Shown: positions 1 to 8,260 of the stretch, piece after piece | Position numbering within the stretch: the stretch's first letter is position 1 | Layout of the letters: the number at the start of each line of letters is the position of its first letter | Assembly: GCA_003169675.1 (NCBI GenBank) | Contig: PNAT01000031.1 | Span: forward strand, 1 to 35,237 | DNA: 35,237 nt | Direction: 5' to 3' | DNA from: Acidimicrobiaceae bacterium | GTDB lineage: Bacteria; Actinomycetota; Acidimicrobiia; Acidimicrobiales; RAAP-2 | Program-made: the position numbers and the translations under genes | Notes under the pieces: generated by a model | Seen by the model: the letters and a program-made list of their open reading frames with translations, nothing else | Databases searched by the model: none | Told to the model about the DNA's origin: nothing

Positions 1-188
1 AGGAAGACCGTGGGGATCCCGACGGTCACCAGGATCAGGGCGATCAAGAGGCCGCGACGTTTGCGCAACTCCATGAACCGGGTGGTGATCATTGCCCCCG
101 AGGGGATCCACGATCCCCGATGGTCCGGTTTCGCCGCGGTCATCGGCGGGCCGGGAGCCGAAGCGCTGATATCAGGCAGCATCGTCAT
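1..188 (-). CDS. ABC-2 type transporter permease, N-terminal part
   Basis: Only the first 62 or so residues lie in the window; the gene runs off the left edge. The reading frame starts with ATG at 188 and overlaps the TGA of the upstream ATPase gene in an ATGA arrangement, so the two are translationally coupled. The visible product has a soluble N-terminal stretch (Met-Thr-Met-Leu-Pro-Asp), then a basic patch (MELRKRRG) followed by a hydrophobic run (LLIALILVTVGIP) that looks like the first membrane span. This layout, with a short cytoplasmic helix before span one, is typical of ABC-2 exporter permeases. The substrate cannot be told from this fragment. Family assignment rests mainly on the neighbour. 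Confidence 0.72.
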   Translation of the reverse strand, partial: MTMLPDISASAPGPPMTAAKPDHRGSWIPSGAMITTRFMELRKRRGLLIALILVTVGIPTVF

Positions 189-1174
189 GGCGATTCCCCC
201 AGTCGGCTCGTGACCTGGAGGAACCACGACTCGAGCGAGGCTTGGACCACCTGGAGCCGGTACACCGAGATCCCGCCGTCGACGAGGACGCGGTTGACCT
301 CGGCGACCACATCGAGCCCGGTGCCCGCCGGAAGGGTGACACCCAGCCCGGTCGGTTCAACGGTGGCCTCCGCCCCGTCCGCGGCGCCGATGGCGGTGGC
401 GGCCACGAGCGCCCTGGCACGATCGGGATCGGAACAGTCGACCTCGAGCACAAGCGACGCGCCGGCCAACAGCTCGGAGATCGGCCCTTGGCGGATGACG
501 TTGCCCCGATCCACGATCGCCACGGCATCACAGGTTCGCTCGACTTCGTCGAGCAGATGAGAGGACAGCACGACCGTGCGCCCCTCGGCCACGAGCGACA
601 GGATCATCTCGCGCATGTCCTGCATGCCGGCCGGGTCGAGTCCGTTCATCGGCTCGTCGAGGATCAGCAGCTGCGGATCTCCGATCAGGCACGCCGCGAC
701 CCCGAGGCGCTGGCGCATGCCCATGGAGTACTTCGATACTCGGTCATCGGCGCGATGCAGGATGCCCACTCGCTCGAGGGATGGATCAATACGATCCCGC
801 GCCGCCCGCTCTCGTGCGGCCGCGAGGAGTTGGAGGTTCTGCCTCCCGGTCAGGTGGCCATGGAACCTTGGCTCATCGACGATGGCCCCGACCCGGGCCA
901 ACGCCGCATCGCGATGGCGGGGAACGGCGTACCCGAGCAGGGACATGGTCCCGGCGTCGGCGTGGGTCAATCCAAGCAGAACCCGGATCAGCGTGGTCTT
1001 TCCGGCGCCGTTGGGACCGAGGTAGCCGAACGCACAGCCGCGCGGGATGAGGAGCTCGACGCCGTTCACGGCGACGTTTTCCCCGAACCGCTTGGTGAGC
1101 CCGTGGGTCTCGACGGCCCATTGGCTCTCACGAGCCTGCTGACCGGAACCTTCGGAGAGTGTGGCAGTGCTCAT
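185..1174 (-). CDS. ABC transporter ATP-binding protein (DrrA/CcmA type)
   Basis: Cytoplasmic ATPase of an ABC-2 exporter, 329 aa from the ATG at 1174. Visible motifs are Walker A GPNGAGKT (residues 53-60), the signature region YSMGMRQRLG, Walker B LLILDEP and the switch histidine in LSSHLLDEVE. The roughly 90-residue tail after the ATPase core is the C-terminal extension of the DrrA/NatA-like group that serves ABC-2 permeases. An upstream in-frame ATG at 1231 would add 19 residues with no family match, so the internal ATG was chosen; it has a weak AGGCGA ribosome site. The downstream permease overlaps by four bases. The substrate is unknown; drugs, lipids or ions are all possible. The 134-base gap to hemL suggests a separate transcription unit. 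Confidence 0.9.
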   Translation of the reverse strand: MSTATLSEGSGQQARESQWAVETHGLTKRFGENVAVNGVELLIPRGCAFGYLGPNGAGKTTLIRVLLGLTHADAGTMSLLGYAVPRHRDAALARVGAIVDEPRFHGHLTGRQNLQLLAAARERAARDRIDPSLERVGILHRADDRVSKYSMGMRQRLGVAACLIGDPQLLILDEPMNGLDPAGMQDMREMILSLVAEGRTVVLSSHLLDEVERTCDAVAIVDRGNVIRQGPISELLAGASLVLEVDCSDPDRARALVAATAIGAADGAEATVEPTGLGVTLPAGTGLDVVAEVNRVLVDGGISVYRLQVVQASLESWFLQVTSRLGESP

Positions 1175-1308
1175 AAATTCGCCTGCACGCGTGCTTCTCC
1201 CTTTCCAGATGGGCAGGTCGCCCGCGGGCATCTCGAGCTCGACCGTTCCCAGCTAAGCACACGCCACTCCTTCTATTGAGTCAGCCCTGGGGAGTTGTCA
1301 CCGGGTGT

Positions 1309-2622
1309 TCATCCCGAACTGACCTCATGGGCAGATTCTCCGGCCGCGTCGACGACCTGTCGGAGCACATCCTCGCCGTGGGCCAGACCGGGAAACATGA
1401 CTTCATAGGGACCGGGCGCGAGCGCCACACCCCGCCGCAGCATGGCGTGAAAGAAGCGCGCATAGACGCCATTGCCGGCCAGCTCCTTGGCCGTGACGTA
1501 GTCGACTGGCGCCGTCAATGCGGGCCCCGCTTTCCCGTTCGGTGAGTCAAGGAAGAGCCCGACCAGCGGTCCGAACACCGGCACCGACACGGCCATGCCA
1601 CCTTCGGTGATGGCTGAAGCAAGGCGCGCGCCGAAGTCGGCCGCTCGAACGTTGAGCGCGTCGTAATCAGCGTCGGACACGTGCGTCAGCACGGCCAGAC
1701 CGGCCGCCGTGGCGAGCGGATTCCCCGACAGCGTGCCTGCTTGATAGACCGGGCCTCCGGGTGCCAAGGCCGACATGATGTCGCGCCGCCCGGCGAATGC
1801 CCCCACCGGCAATCCTCCCCCGATCACCTTTCCGAAGCACCACAGATCAGGGGTCACCCCGGACCATGCCGTGGCACCGCCGGAACCGATCCGGAAGCCG
1901 GTGATGACTTCATCGAAGATCAAGAGTGCGCCCACGGCGTCGCAGGCACCACGGATGCCTTCTAAGAATCCCGGTTGGGGGACCACCAAATTCATGTTGG
2001 CCGCCACCGGCTCCACGATGACGCAGGCCACACGGTCGTCGAGTTCGGGCACCACGTTGTAGGGCACCACCTCGGTGGCGGCCACCGCTCCGGCCGAGAC
2101 ACCGACTGATCCGGGTAGCCCCAGCATGGCCACGCCGCTGCCGCCGCCGGCCAGGAGCCCGTCGGAGTGGCCGTGGTAGCAGCCGTCGAACTTGACCACC
2201 CGGTCCCGACTCGTCACCCCACGAGCCAAGCGGACGGCGCTCATCGCGGCCTCCGTGCCTGACGAGACCAGACGGACCTGCTCACACCCGGGCACGCGCG
2301 CGCAGATCGCCTCGGCCAGCAGAACCTCGCCCGGCGTCGGTGCGCCGAAGGTCGTCCCCCGCGCGGCCGCCTTGGAGATCGCTTCGGTGACCACCCGATG
2401 GGCATGCCCGAGAAGGACGGCGCCGTAGGACTGCACGAGGTCGATGTAGCGAGTGCCTTCCGCGTCAACGACGTATGCACCTTCACCGCTGACCACCGTG
2501 TACGGGGTCCCGCCCACCGAGGCGAACGAACGAACGGGCGAGTCGACGCCTCCAGGGAGCACCTGCTGGGCCCGATCGAACCATTCGGCGTTCGACGCCG
2601 ACGGCAACGGCGACTCAGCCAC
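1309..2622 (-). CDS. hemL: Glutamate-1-semialdehyde 2,1-aminomutase
   Basis: Converts glutamate-1-semialdehyde to 5-aminolevulinate, the second step of the C5 tetrapyrrole pathway, using PLP/PMP in the cytosol. The 437-aa product is of normal length. The PLP lysine sits in CFGKVIGGGLPVG and is residue 265 when translation starts at the GTG at 2622, the same number as in the E. coli enzyme, which supports this start. Other marks are LVSSGTEAAMSAVRLARG (cofactor phosphate region) and LIFDEVITGFR. The GTG overlaps the end of hemB by eight bases, so the longer frame reaching to 2724 is rejected because it runs inside hemB. It is the last gene of the hem operon. Confidence 0.96.
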   Translation of the reverse strand: MAESPLPSASNAEWFDRAQQVLPGGVDSPVRSFASVGGTPYTVVSGEGAYVVDAEGTRYIDLVQSYGAVLLGHAHRVVTEAISKAAARGTTFGAPTPGEVLLAEAICARVPGCEQVRLVSSGTEAAMSAVRLARGVTSRDRVVKFDGCYHGHSDGLLAGGGSGVAMLGLPGSVGVSAGAVAATEVVPYNVVPELDDRVACVIVEPVAANMNLVVPQPGFLEGIRGACDAVGALLIFDEVITGFRIGSGGATAWSGVTPDLWCFGKVIGGGLPVGAFAGRRDIMSALAPGGPVYQAGTLSGNPLATAAGLAVLTHVSDADYDALNVRAADFGARLASAITEGGMAVSVPVFGPLVGLFLDSPNGKAGPALTAPVDYVTAKELAGNGVYARFFHAMLRRGVALAPGPYEVMFPGLAHGEDVLRQVVDAAGESAHEVSSG

Positions 2623-3637
2623 CCAAGGCCTCGGCCACCTCTGCCGCGAAATAGGTGAGGATGAAATCGGCCCCGGCGCGCTTGAGCGCGACAAGTTGCT
2701 CCATGGCCACCGCGGGCCCGTCAATCCATCCGGCTGCTGCAGCAGCCTTGACCATGGCGTATTCGCCGCTGACGTGGAAGGCCGCCAGCGGGACCCGGAC
2801 AGACTGGCGGGCGGCCGCCAGCACGTCGAGCGATGTCATGGCCGGCTTGACCATGATCATGTCGGCCCCTTCGGCCACGTCCTGGGCAATTTCGAGAAGC
2901 GCCTCGCGCCCGTTGTGCGGATCCTGCTGATACGCCCGACGGTCCCCGCCGCCGGCAATGGTCACATCGACGGCGTCACGGAACGGGCCATAGAGGGCGG
3001 ATGCGTATTTGGAGGCGTAGGCCAGGATGGCGACTTGGTCGGCGCCACCACCATCGAGCGCGTCCCGGATGGCGGCAACCTGTCCGTCCATCATCCCGCT
3101 CGGCGCCACCACGTCCGCCCCGGCACCGGCCTGCGCCAGGGCGATGCGCTGGTAGAACTCGAGCGTCGGATCATTGAGCACCTCCCCGTTGGGGCCGAGC
3201 ACACCGCAATGCCCGTGGTCGGTGTACTCATCGAGACAGAGGTCGGCCATGAGCACCAGGTCGTCACCCACGGCATTGCGCAATGACCGAAGAGCCAACT
3301 GCACGATGCCATCGGAATCCCAGGCCTCGGTGCCCTCGGCGTCCTTCCGGGTCGGCACACCGAAGAGAATGACGCCCGGAATGCCGAGCGAGACCAAGCG
3401 CTTCGCTTCGACAACCAGAGAGTCGACAGTATGTTGGGATTGGCCGGCCATGGAGGCGATGGGGACAGGCGAGTCGATGCCCTCCCGGACGAACAGCGGG
3501 GCGATGAGGTCGTCCACCCCAAGGCGCGCTTCGGCCACCAAGCGGCGTAGGGCCGGTGTGCGACGGAGGCGCCGCAAGCGGCGCACCGGAAAGCCGGGTG
3601 CGGCGTGGGATGGCGAGGAGGAAATGGCGGCGGCCAT
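2615..3637 (-). CDS. hemB: Delta-aminolevulinic acid dehydratase (porphobilinogen synthase)
   Basis: Condenses two 5-aminolevulinate molecules into porphobilinogen. The product has 340 aa. The two Schiff-base lysines are visible in YASKYASALYGPFRDA and MIMVKPAMTSLDVL. The metal-binding stretch reads DLCLDEYTDHGHCG: the first and third cysteines of the zinc site are present but the middle one is Asp, a hybrid between zinc (three Cys) and magnesium (all Asp/Ala) types. From memory a similar pattern occurs in mycobacterial HemB. The gene starts 11 bases after the cobA-hemD stop and overlaps hemL by eight bases, so it belongs to one operon. Confidence 0.97.
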   Translation of the reverse strand: MAAAISSSPSHAAPGFPVRRLRRLRRTPALRRLVAEARLGVDDLIAPLFVREGIDSPVPIASMAGQSQHTVDSLVVEAKRLVSLGIPGVILFGVPTRKDAEGTEAWDSDGIVQLALRSLRNAVGDDLVLMADLCLDEYTDHGHCGVLGPNGEVLNDPTLEFYQRIALAQAGAGADVVAPSGMMDGQVAAIRDALDGGGADQVAILAYASKYASALYGPFRDAVDVTIAGGGDRRAYQQDPHNGREALLEIAQDVAEGADMIMVKPAMTSLDVLAAARQSVRVPLAAFHVSGEYAMVKAAAAAGWIDGPAVAMEQLVALKRAGADFILTYFAAEVAEALGG

Positions 3638-3648
3638 GAGTATCCAGC

Positions 3649-5163
3649 CTACGGTCCGTCGCCCAGGTCACCGGCGAAGGTGGCCACCAGCGCCGCCACG
3701 ATGCCGGCGCTTGATGCCTCCGGGGCTTCTTGGACGCCGGTCATACCCATCGCTCGTGCGGCCTCGGCCGTGGTCGGCCCGATGCACATGACAAGGGGCG
3801 GGACGGGCAACGGGTCACCGCCCGGTAGCCGGAGGGCAAAGTACGCGGCAACCGAGGACGCGGCGGTGAAGGTCACCGCGTCCGCCTGGGCGACCTGAGC
3901 CATGAGCGCCGGCTCTGGCGCGGGCAGGTTGACTGTGCGGTAAGCCTCGACCCGACGGACCTGCCAGCCTTTCCGGCTCAAACCGTCAACGATGGTGGAC
4001 GGCGCCATATCAGCACAGGGGAAGAGAATGCGGGACGACGGTGCATCGGCCGAGCTATCGGGAAACTCATCAATGAGGCCCTGGGCCCGGTGATCGGACG
4101 GGACGAGGTCAGGCTCCACACCCGACTGGCGCAGCTCGGCGGCCGTCTGTGGACCCACCGCAGCCACCAAGGCGGTGCCGAGGGATCTGGCGTCGCGCAG
4201 CTCACCCATGAAGCGGTGCACCGCATTGGCCGAGGTGAAGACCACCCACTGGTAGGTGCCCACCTGCGCCGCCGCGCCCCGCAGTGCGGCTCCCCCATCG
4301 GCCGGATCGGCCTGCATCGTCAACGGCATTTCCAGGGTCCGGGCCCCCGCCCTCTGGAAGGCGTCGACCAGGCCGACCGCACGCGGACCCGAACGCGTCA
4401 CAACAACGGTGCGACCGGAGAGCCGAGCTTTGGGGTGGCGCGGCGACTCCTCTCCGAGCGCCGCCACCGGTCCCAACACGATCACGGAGGGGGACCCGAG
4501 GTCGACCTGGGCCAGCTGGCCGAGCGTGGTGCGGACCACCCGCTGGGCGGGGGTAGTCCCACGCTCTATCACGGCGACCGGCGTGTCGAGTGGTTTGCCG
4601 CCATGTGCGAGGGCGTCGACGATCTCGGCCCGGGTCGTCATCCCCATGAGGATCACCAGCGTGCCGTTGAGTCGGGCCAAGGCGGCCCAATCGATGCCTC
4701 CCGGGGCAGACGGGTCACCGACCCGTCCGGTGACCACCGTGACTGAAGAGGAGAGACCCCGATGAGTGACAGGAATTCCCACTGCGGCCGGGACCCCGAA
4801 GGCCGAGGTGACCCCAGGAACCACCTCCCAACCGATGCCAGCCTGGGAGAGGACGTCGACCTCTTCGCCACCTCGCCCGAAGAGGAACGGGTCCCCACCC
4901 TTGAGCCGCACCACCGTGGGCCAGCGCCGGCCGTGTGCGACCAGGAGCGCGTTGATCTCGTCCTGTCGAGCGGGGCCGGTTCGTGCCGCGTCAGGTTGCT
5001 TTCCCACATCAATGAGCTCAGCCAACGGCGGTGCCAGGACAAGGAGAGACCGGTGGACCAGCCGGTCATAGATCACCACGTCGGCTTGGGAGAGAAGCTC
5101 CGCTCCCCGGCGGGTCAGGAGGCCTGGGTCTCCGGGGCCGGCACCGACAAGGTAGACGGTCAC
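3649..5163 (-). CDS. cobA-hemD: Uroporphyrinogen-III C-methyltransferase / uroporphyrinogen-III synthase fusion
   Basis: A 504-aa fusion of two enzymes. Residues 1 to about 245 are a SUMT (CobA) methyltransferase, with VGAGPGDPGLLT, VVRLKGGDPFLFGRGGEE and VVPGVTSAFGVPAAVGIPVT; it methylates uroporphyrinogen III to precorrin-2 with SAM. Residues of about 255-504 are HemD, which closes hydroxymethylbilane into uroporphyrinogen III, with VVVTRSGPRAVGLVDAFQRAG and WVVFTSANAV. The fusion stands at the branch between heme and siroheme/cobalamin; a like fusion is known in M. tuberculosis (Rv0511). The start is a GTG at 5163 overlapping the hemC TGA (GTGA), so the two are translationally coupled. Confidence 0.96.
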   Translation of the reverse strand: MTVYLVGAGPGDPGLLTRRGAELLSQADVVIYDRLVHRSLLVLAPPLAELIDVGKQPDAARTGPARQDEINALLVAHGRRWPTVVRLKGGDPFLFGRGGEEVDVLSQAGIGWEVVPGVTSAFGVPAAVGIPVTHRGLSSSVTVVTGRVGDPSAPGGIDWAALARLNGTLVILMGMTTRAEIVDALAHGGKPLDTPVAVIERGTTPAQRVVRTTLGQLAQVDLGSPSVIVLGPVAALGEESPRHPKARLSGRTVVVTRSGPRAVGLVDAFQRAGARTLEMPLTMQADPADGGAALRGAAAQVGTYQWVVFTSANAVHRFMGELRDARSLGTALVAAVGPQTAAELRQSGVEPDLVPSDHRAQGLIDEFPDSSADAPSSRILFPCADMAPSTIVDGLSRKGWQVRRVEAYRTVNLPAPEPALMAQVAQADAVTFTAASSVAAYFALRLPGGDPLPVPPLVMCIGPTTAEAARAMGMTGVQEAPEASSAGIVAALVATFAGDLGDGP

Positions 5164-6104
5164 CGCGCTGGGTCGGCGCCGGGCTGCCCGGGGTCAATGG
5201 CGTCAAAACCATCGATCCCCGAACCACCACCGTCGACGAGGAGCTTCCTGGCCAACTCCGTGCCCACCGCTTCGGGTTGGTCGCCGGTGTGGGACATCCG
5301 GATCACCGTATGCCCGTCGCCACTGGCCACCAGACCGTGTACCCGCAACTCCGAACTTCCGGCCATCGTTTCGGCCCACGCCCCCACGGGCACGGTGCAG
5401 CTGCCGCCCAATCCGGCCAGCACGGCCCGCTCGGCCCGGAGGGCCCGGTGCGAACGTACGTCGTCAATGGTGGCCAGGATCTGGCGGGTGCCGTCGTCGT
5501 CGGCCCGGCATTGCAAGGCGATCGTGCCCTGTCCGGCCTGGGGCAAGACGTCGACGGGATCCAGGATGTCACTCAGGCGGTCGATCCACCCCAATCGGTC
5601 CATGGCGGCGACGGCCACCACCACCGCACTCACGCTGCCATCCTCGCCTCTGATCACGCGGCGTTCCATGTTCCCCCTGAGGTCGGTGAAGCTCAGGTCG
5701 GGCCGCAAGTTGGCCAGCTGGGCGCGCCGACGGGCTGAACCGGTCGCGATGAGACCCCCGGGTGGCAGGTCCGCCAAGGCGCAACCCACCAGTCCGTCGC
5801 GGGGATCGGCCCGTGGGGGCACGGCGGCCAGTACGAGGTGCTCTGCCATGACCGACGTCATGTCCTTGGCCGAGTGGACGGCGGCATCGGCCCGTCCATC
5901 CGCCACCGCCGCCTCGACTTCGGTCACGAACACTCCCTGCCCGCCGATCTGGTCGAGCGAGACGGAGGTCTCGTCCCCCCGGGTACGGATGACAACCACC
6001 TCCACCATGAGTTCAGGGTTGGCGGCCCGCAGGGCAGCGACCACCAACTCGGACTGGCACAGTGCCAGCGGGGACCCGCGCGAGGCCAGGCGAAAGGTGC
6101 CCAT
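5160..6104 (-). CDS. hemC: Hydroxymethylbilane synthase (porphobilinogen deaminase)
   Basis: Polymerises four porphobilinogens into hydroxymethylbilane, which the downstream HemD domain cyclises. The product has 314 aa, normal for the family. The dipyrromethane cofactor cysteine is C236 in GLGGSCTVPVG. Other family marks are IGGQGVFVTEVE, AAVHSAKDM, GSARRRAQL and LRGNMERR. ATG at 6104 has AGGAAG just upstream, overlapping the TAG of hemA; the gap to hemA is eight bases and the overlap with cobA-hemD is four. Confidence 0.97.
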   Translation of the reverse strand: MGTFRLASRGSPLALCQSELVVAALRAANPELMVEVVVIRTRGDETSVSLDQIGGQGVFVTEVEAAVADGRADAAVHSAKDMTSVMAEHLVLAAVPPRADPRDGLVGCALADLPPGGLIATGSARRRAQLANLRPDLSFTDLRGNMERRVIRGEDGSVSAVVVAVAAMDRLGWIDRLSDILDPVDVLPQAGQGTIALQCRADDDGTRQILATIDDVRSHRALRAERAVLAGLGGSCTVPVGAWAETMAGSSELRVHGLVASGDGHTVIRMSHTGDQPEAVGTELARKLLVDGGGSGIDGFDAIDPGQPGADPAR

Positions 6105-6112
6105 CCCGCTTC

Positions 6113-7384
6113 CTAAAGATCGAAGAGAATACGGAGCGCCTCGACCAGGCGCTCACCGCGGGGAGTGCCCGCACTCTCCTTCAAGAGCATGGTGGGCTCA
6201 TGGAGCATCTTGGCCATGGCGGCGCGCGTGGCCGCGTCGACCTGCTCCCACTCGGCTTCGCTCAGGTCGGCCAGCTGAGCCCGGTGCCGCTCAAGTTCCG
6301 TCTCGCGCAGTGACTCCATGCGTGCTCGCAAGGCGGCGATGATCGGAGCCGCTCCCCGTTGGCGGCTGGCCGTGCGAAAGCGCTCCACCTCGTCGGCCAC
6401 GATGACGTTGGCTGCTTCGGACTCCTCGGCACGATCACCCAAGGCACGGGCTACCGACGGGCTCAAGGTGTCCATGTCCAACAGCGAGACCCCCGCCAGA
6501 GACCCCACCGCGGGATCGACATTGCGGGGCACCCCGAGGTCGATGACCAACATGGGGCTCACGACCCCGGAGAAGTCGGCCACGTCGAGCACATGGGACT
6601 CGGCCGCCACGGCAGTCAGGACGACATCGGCCTGGACCAGTTCGTCATGCACCCTTTCCAATGGCGCGGCCCGAAGCTTCGTGGACCCTCCGCCGTCACG
6701 TACAAGGTCCTCGGCCCGGGCCATGGAGCGATTCACCACGACGATGCTGGCCGGCGCGTGCTCGGCCGGAATGTCGCTCAGGGCCCGGCACACGCCGAGC
6801 CCCATATCCCCCGCACCGACAACCACCACCCGCTTGCCTTGGAGTCCTGTCTGCTCGTCGCCAGCGGCCACCTTGACGGCGGCATAAGCGAACGAGGTGG
6901 TGCCCCGGCTGATCCCCGTCTCGGTGCGGACCCGCTTTCCTGTCTGCAGCGCATGCTGGAAGAGGGCCGAAAGGACGGGCCCGCAGGCTCCCTCCTCCTG
7001 GGCGAACTCGAAGGCTCGCCGCACCTGGCCCACGACCTCGCTCTCCCCGACCACGGTGGACTCCAAGCCGGAAGTGACCGAAAAGAGATGCGACGTCACG
7101 TCGTCGTCAAAGCGGATGGTGGCCCGAGTTGCCAACTCATCAGTCGAAACGCCGGAGTGTTCGGCCAGAACGTCATAGACCTCGGCCACCGCGTCGTGGA
7201 AGCGGTCGACCACGGCATAGACCTCTGTGCGCAGGCACGTCGAGAGGACCACCGCCTCCTGCACGTTGCGGCGGTGGCTGAGCGCAGCCAGGAACTTCTG
7301 CAGGTCGGTCTCGCTGACCGCCACCGCCTCCAGCAGCGACAGCGATGCCTGCTGGTGTTGCAGTCCTACGACAACGACGGACAC
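6113..7384 (-). CDS. hemA: Glutamyl-tRNA reductase
   Basis: Reduces glutamyl-tRNA(Glu) to glutamate-1-semialdehyde with NADPH, the committed step of the C5 route. The start is set at the GTG at 7384 because AGGAGGT lies six bases upstream and because the active-site cysteine in VVLSTCLRTEVYAV then becomes residue 50, the family's usual position; the ATG codons a few residues earlier lack such a site. The product has 423 aa: N-terminal catalytic domain, a Rossmann domain (VVVVGAGDMGLGVCRAL) and a C-terminal dimerisation helix region. The residue after the catalytic Cys is Leu instead of the common Asn. It sits 97 bases after rex and leads the hemA-hemC-cobA/hemD-hemB-hemL run. Confidence 0.96.
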   Translation of the reverse strand: MSVVVVGLQHQQASLSLLEAVAVSETDLQKFLAALSHRRNVQEAVVLSTCLRTEVYAVVDRFHDAVAEVYDVLAEHSGVSTDELATRATIRFDDDVTSHLFSVTSGLESTVVGESEVVGQVRRAFEFAQEEGACGPVLSALFQHALQTGKRVRTETGISRGTTSFAYAAVKVAAGDEQTGLQGKRVVVVGAGDMGLGVCRALSDIPAEHAPASIVVVNRSMARAEDLVRDGGGSTKLRAAPLERVHDELVQADVVLTAVAAESHVLDVADFSGVVSPMLVIDLGVPRNVDPAVGSLAGVSLLDMDTLSPSVARALGDRAEESEAANVIVADEVERFRTASRQRGAAPIIAALRARMESLRETELERHRAQLADLSEAEWEQVDAATRAAMAKMLHEPTMLLKESAGTPRGERLVEALRILFDL

Positions 7385-7449
7385 TCGGTGACCTCCTGGG
7401 TCGGGCATCAAGCATGCCGGTCTTGAGGCGTTGAGTGCCAGTCTCCCAG

Positions 7450-7465
7450 TTCCCAGGCATGGGAA
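7450..7465. other. Short inverted repeat in the rex-hemA spacer
   Basis: The 97-base spacer between rex and hemA contains TTCCCA-GGCA-TGGGAA, a perfect six-base stem with a four-base loop, 16 bases beyond the rex stop on the minus strand. No run of T follows, so an intrinsic terminator is not supported; an attenuating hairpin or an operator ahead of hemA is possible. Apart from this and the strong hemA ribosome site at about 7391-7397, nothing else was recognised in the spacer. Confidence 0.35.
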
Positions 7466-7481
7466 TTCGGCGGAGGGTCTC

Positions 7482-8249
7482 TCAGTCCAGGTCGGAGGGG
7501 GCGGAAAGCCCGACGGAGCGGATCAGGGGCACTCGGTCACTCTCGGCCGCAGCACCTCGTTCCGGGCCATTGGGACGGGCCCGGTAGAAGCCGAGGACCT
7601 GGAGCTCGACCGACAGATCGACGTAGCGCAGATGCACGTGCGATGGCACGACCAGGACCCGGGGCGCGAAATTGAGGAGCGAGGTGACCCCGACCTGGAC
7701 CAGGATGTCGGCGACCTGCTGCGCCGCCCATGCGGGCGTCGTGATGACGCCGATCGCTGGTCGTGCCGCCGGTCGAAGTTTGGCGATTTCGTCCATGTGA
7801 CGGACCTTCATGCCGCGTATTTCTTCCCCAACGACGGCAGGGTCGACATCGAAGAGGGCCGAGACGTGGCAGCCGCGGGAGGCGAAGCCGGCCGAATTGG
7901 TCAAGGCCCGGCCGAGATTCCCGATGCCGACCACGGCCACGGGCCAGTCCTTGTCGGAACCCAGCGCACGGTCGATCTGCGCGATGAGGAAGGCCCCGTC
8001 GTACCCTGAACCTCGAGTCCCAAACGAGCCGAGGAGCGAGAGATCCTTGCGCACCTTGGCCGCATTGACCCGGGCCAAGGCGGCCAGTTGTTCCGAGGAT
8101 ACGGTGGAGACGCCGGTGCGCACCAGTTCGGCCAGGATCCGCTGATACACCGGAAGCCGCACCACTGTGGCCTCGGGAATCCGCTTGGACGAGGTGCCTG
8201 GGTCACCGTTCATTGTTGCGGATGGTACCGACCTCGGTTGGGCCGACAC
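7482..8249 (-). CDS. rex: Redox-sensing transcriptional repressor Rex
   Basis: A 255-aa cytoplasmic repressor that senses the NADH/NAD+ ratio. The N-terminal winged helix is followed by the Rex hallmark VRKDLSLLGSFGTRGSGYD and a Rossmann fold with VVGIGNLGRAL. The GTG at 8249 was chosen because GAGGTGA lies six bases upstream, overlapping the end of the SAM-hydrolase gene; a TTG at 8252 and an ATG at 8213 are alternatives, the latter without a ribosome site. In Streptomyces rex precedes hemACD and controls respiration and heme genes, so the setting here matches. No clear Rex operator (TTGTGAAN4TTCACAA type) was found in the window. Confidence 0.94.
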   Translation of the reverse strand: MSAQPRSVPSATMNGDPGTSSKRIPEATVVRLPVYQRILAELVRTGVSTVSSEQLAALARVNAAKVRKDLSLLGSFGTRGSGYDGAFLIAQIDRALGSDKDWPVAVVGIGNLGRALTNSAGFASRGCHVSALFDVDPAVVGEEIRGMKVRHMDEIAKLRPAARPAIGVITTPAWAAQQVADILVQVGVTSLLNFAPRVLVVPSHVHLRYVDLSVELQVLGFYRARPNGPERGAAAESDRVPLIRSVGLSAPSDLD

Positions 8250-8260
8250 CAAATCTCACC

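Noticed and set aside
2623-2724. N-terminal extension of hemL to the longest frame
   Set aside because: It lies inside hemB and adds residues unlike the family; the GTG at 2622 places the PLP lysine at 265.
4762-6342. Long plus-strand frame of 526 codons opposite cobA-hemD and hemC
   Set aside because: Composition is that of an antisense shadow in high-GC DNA, and both opposite genes are certain.
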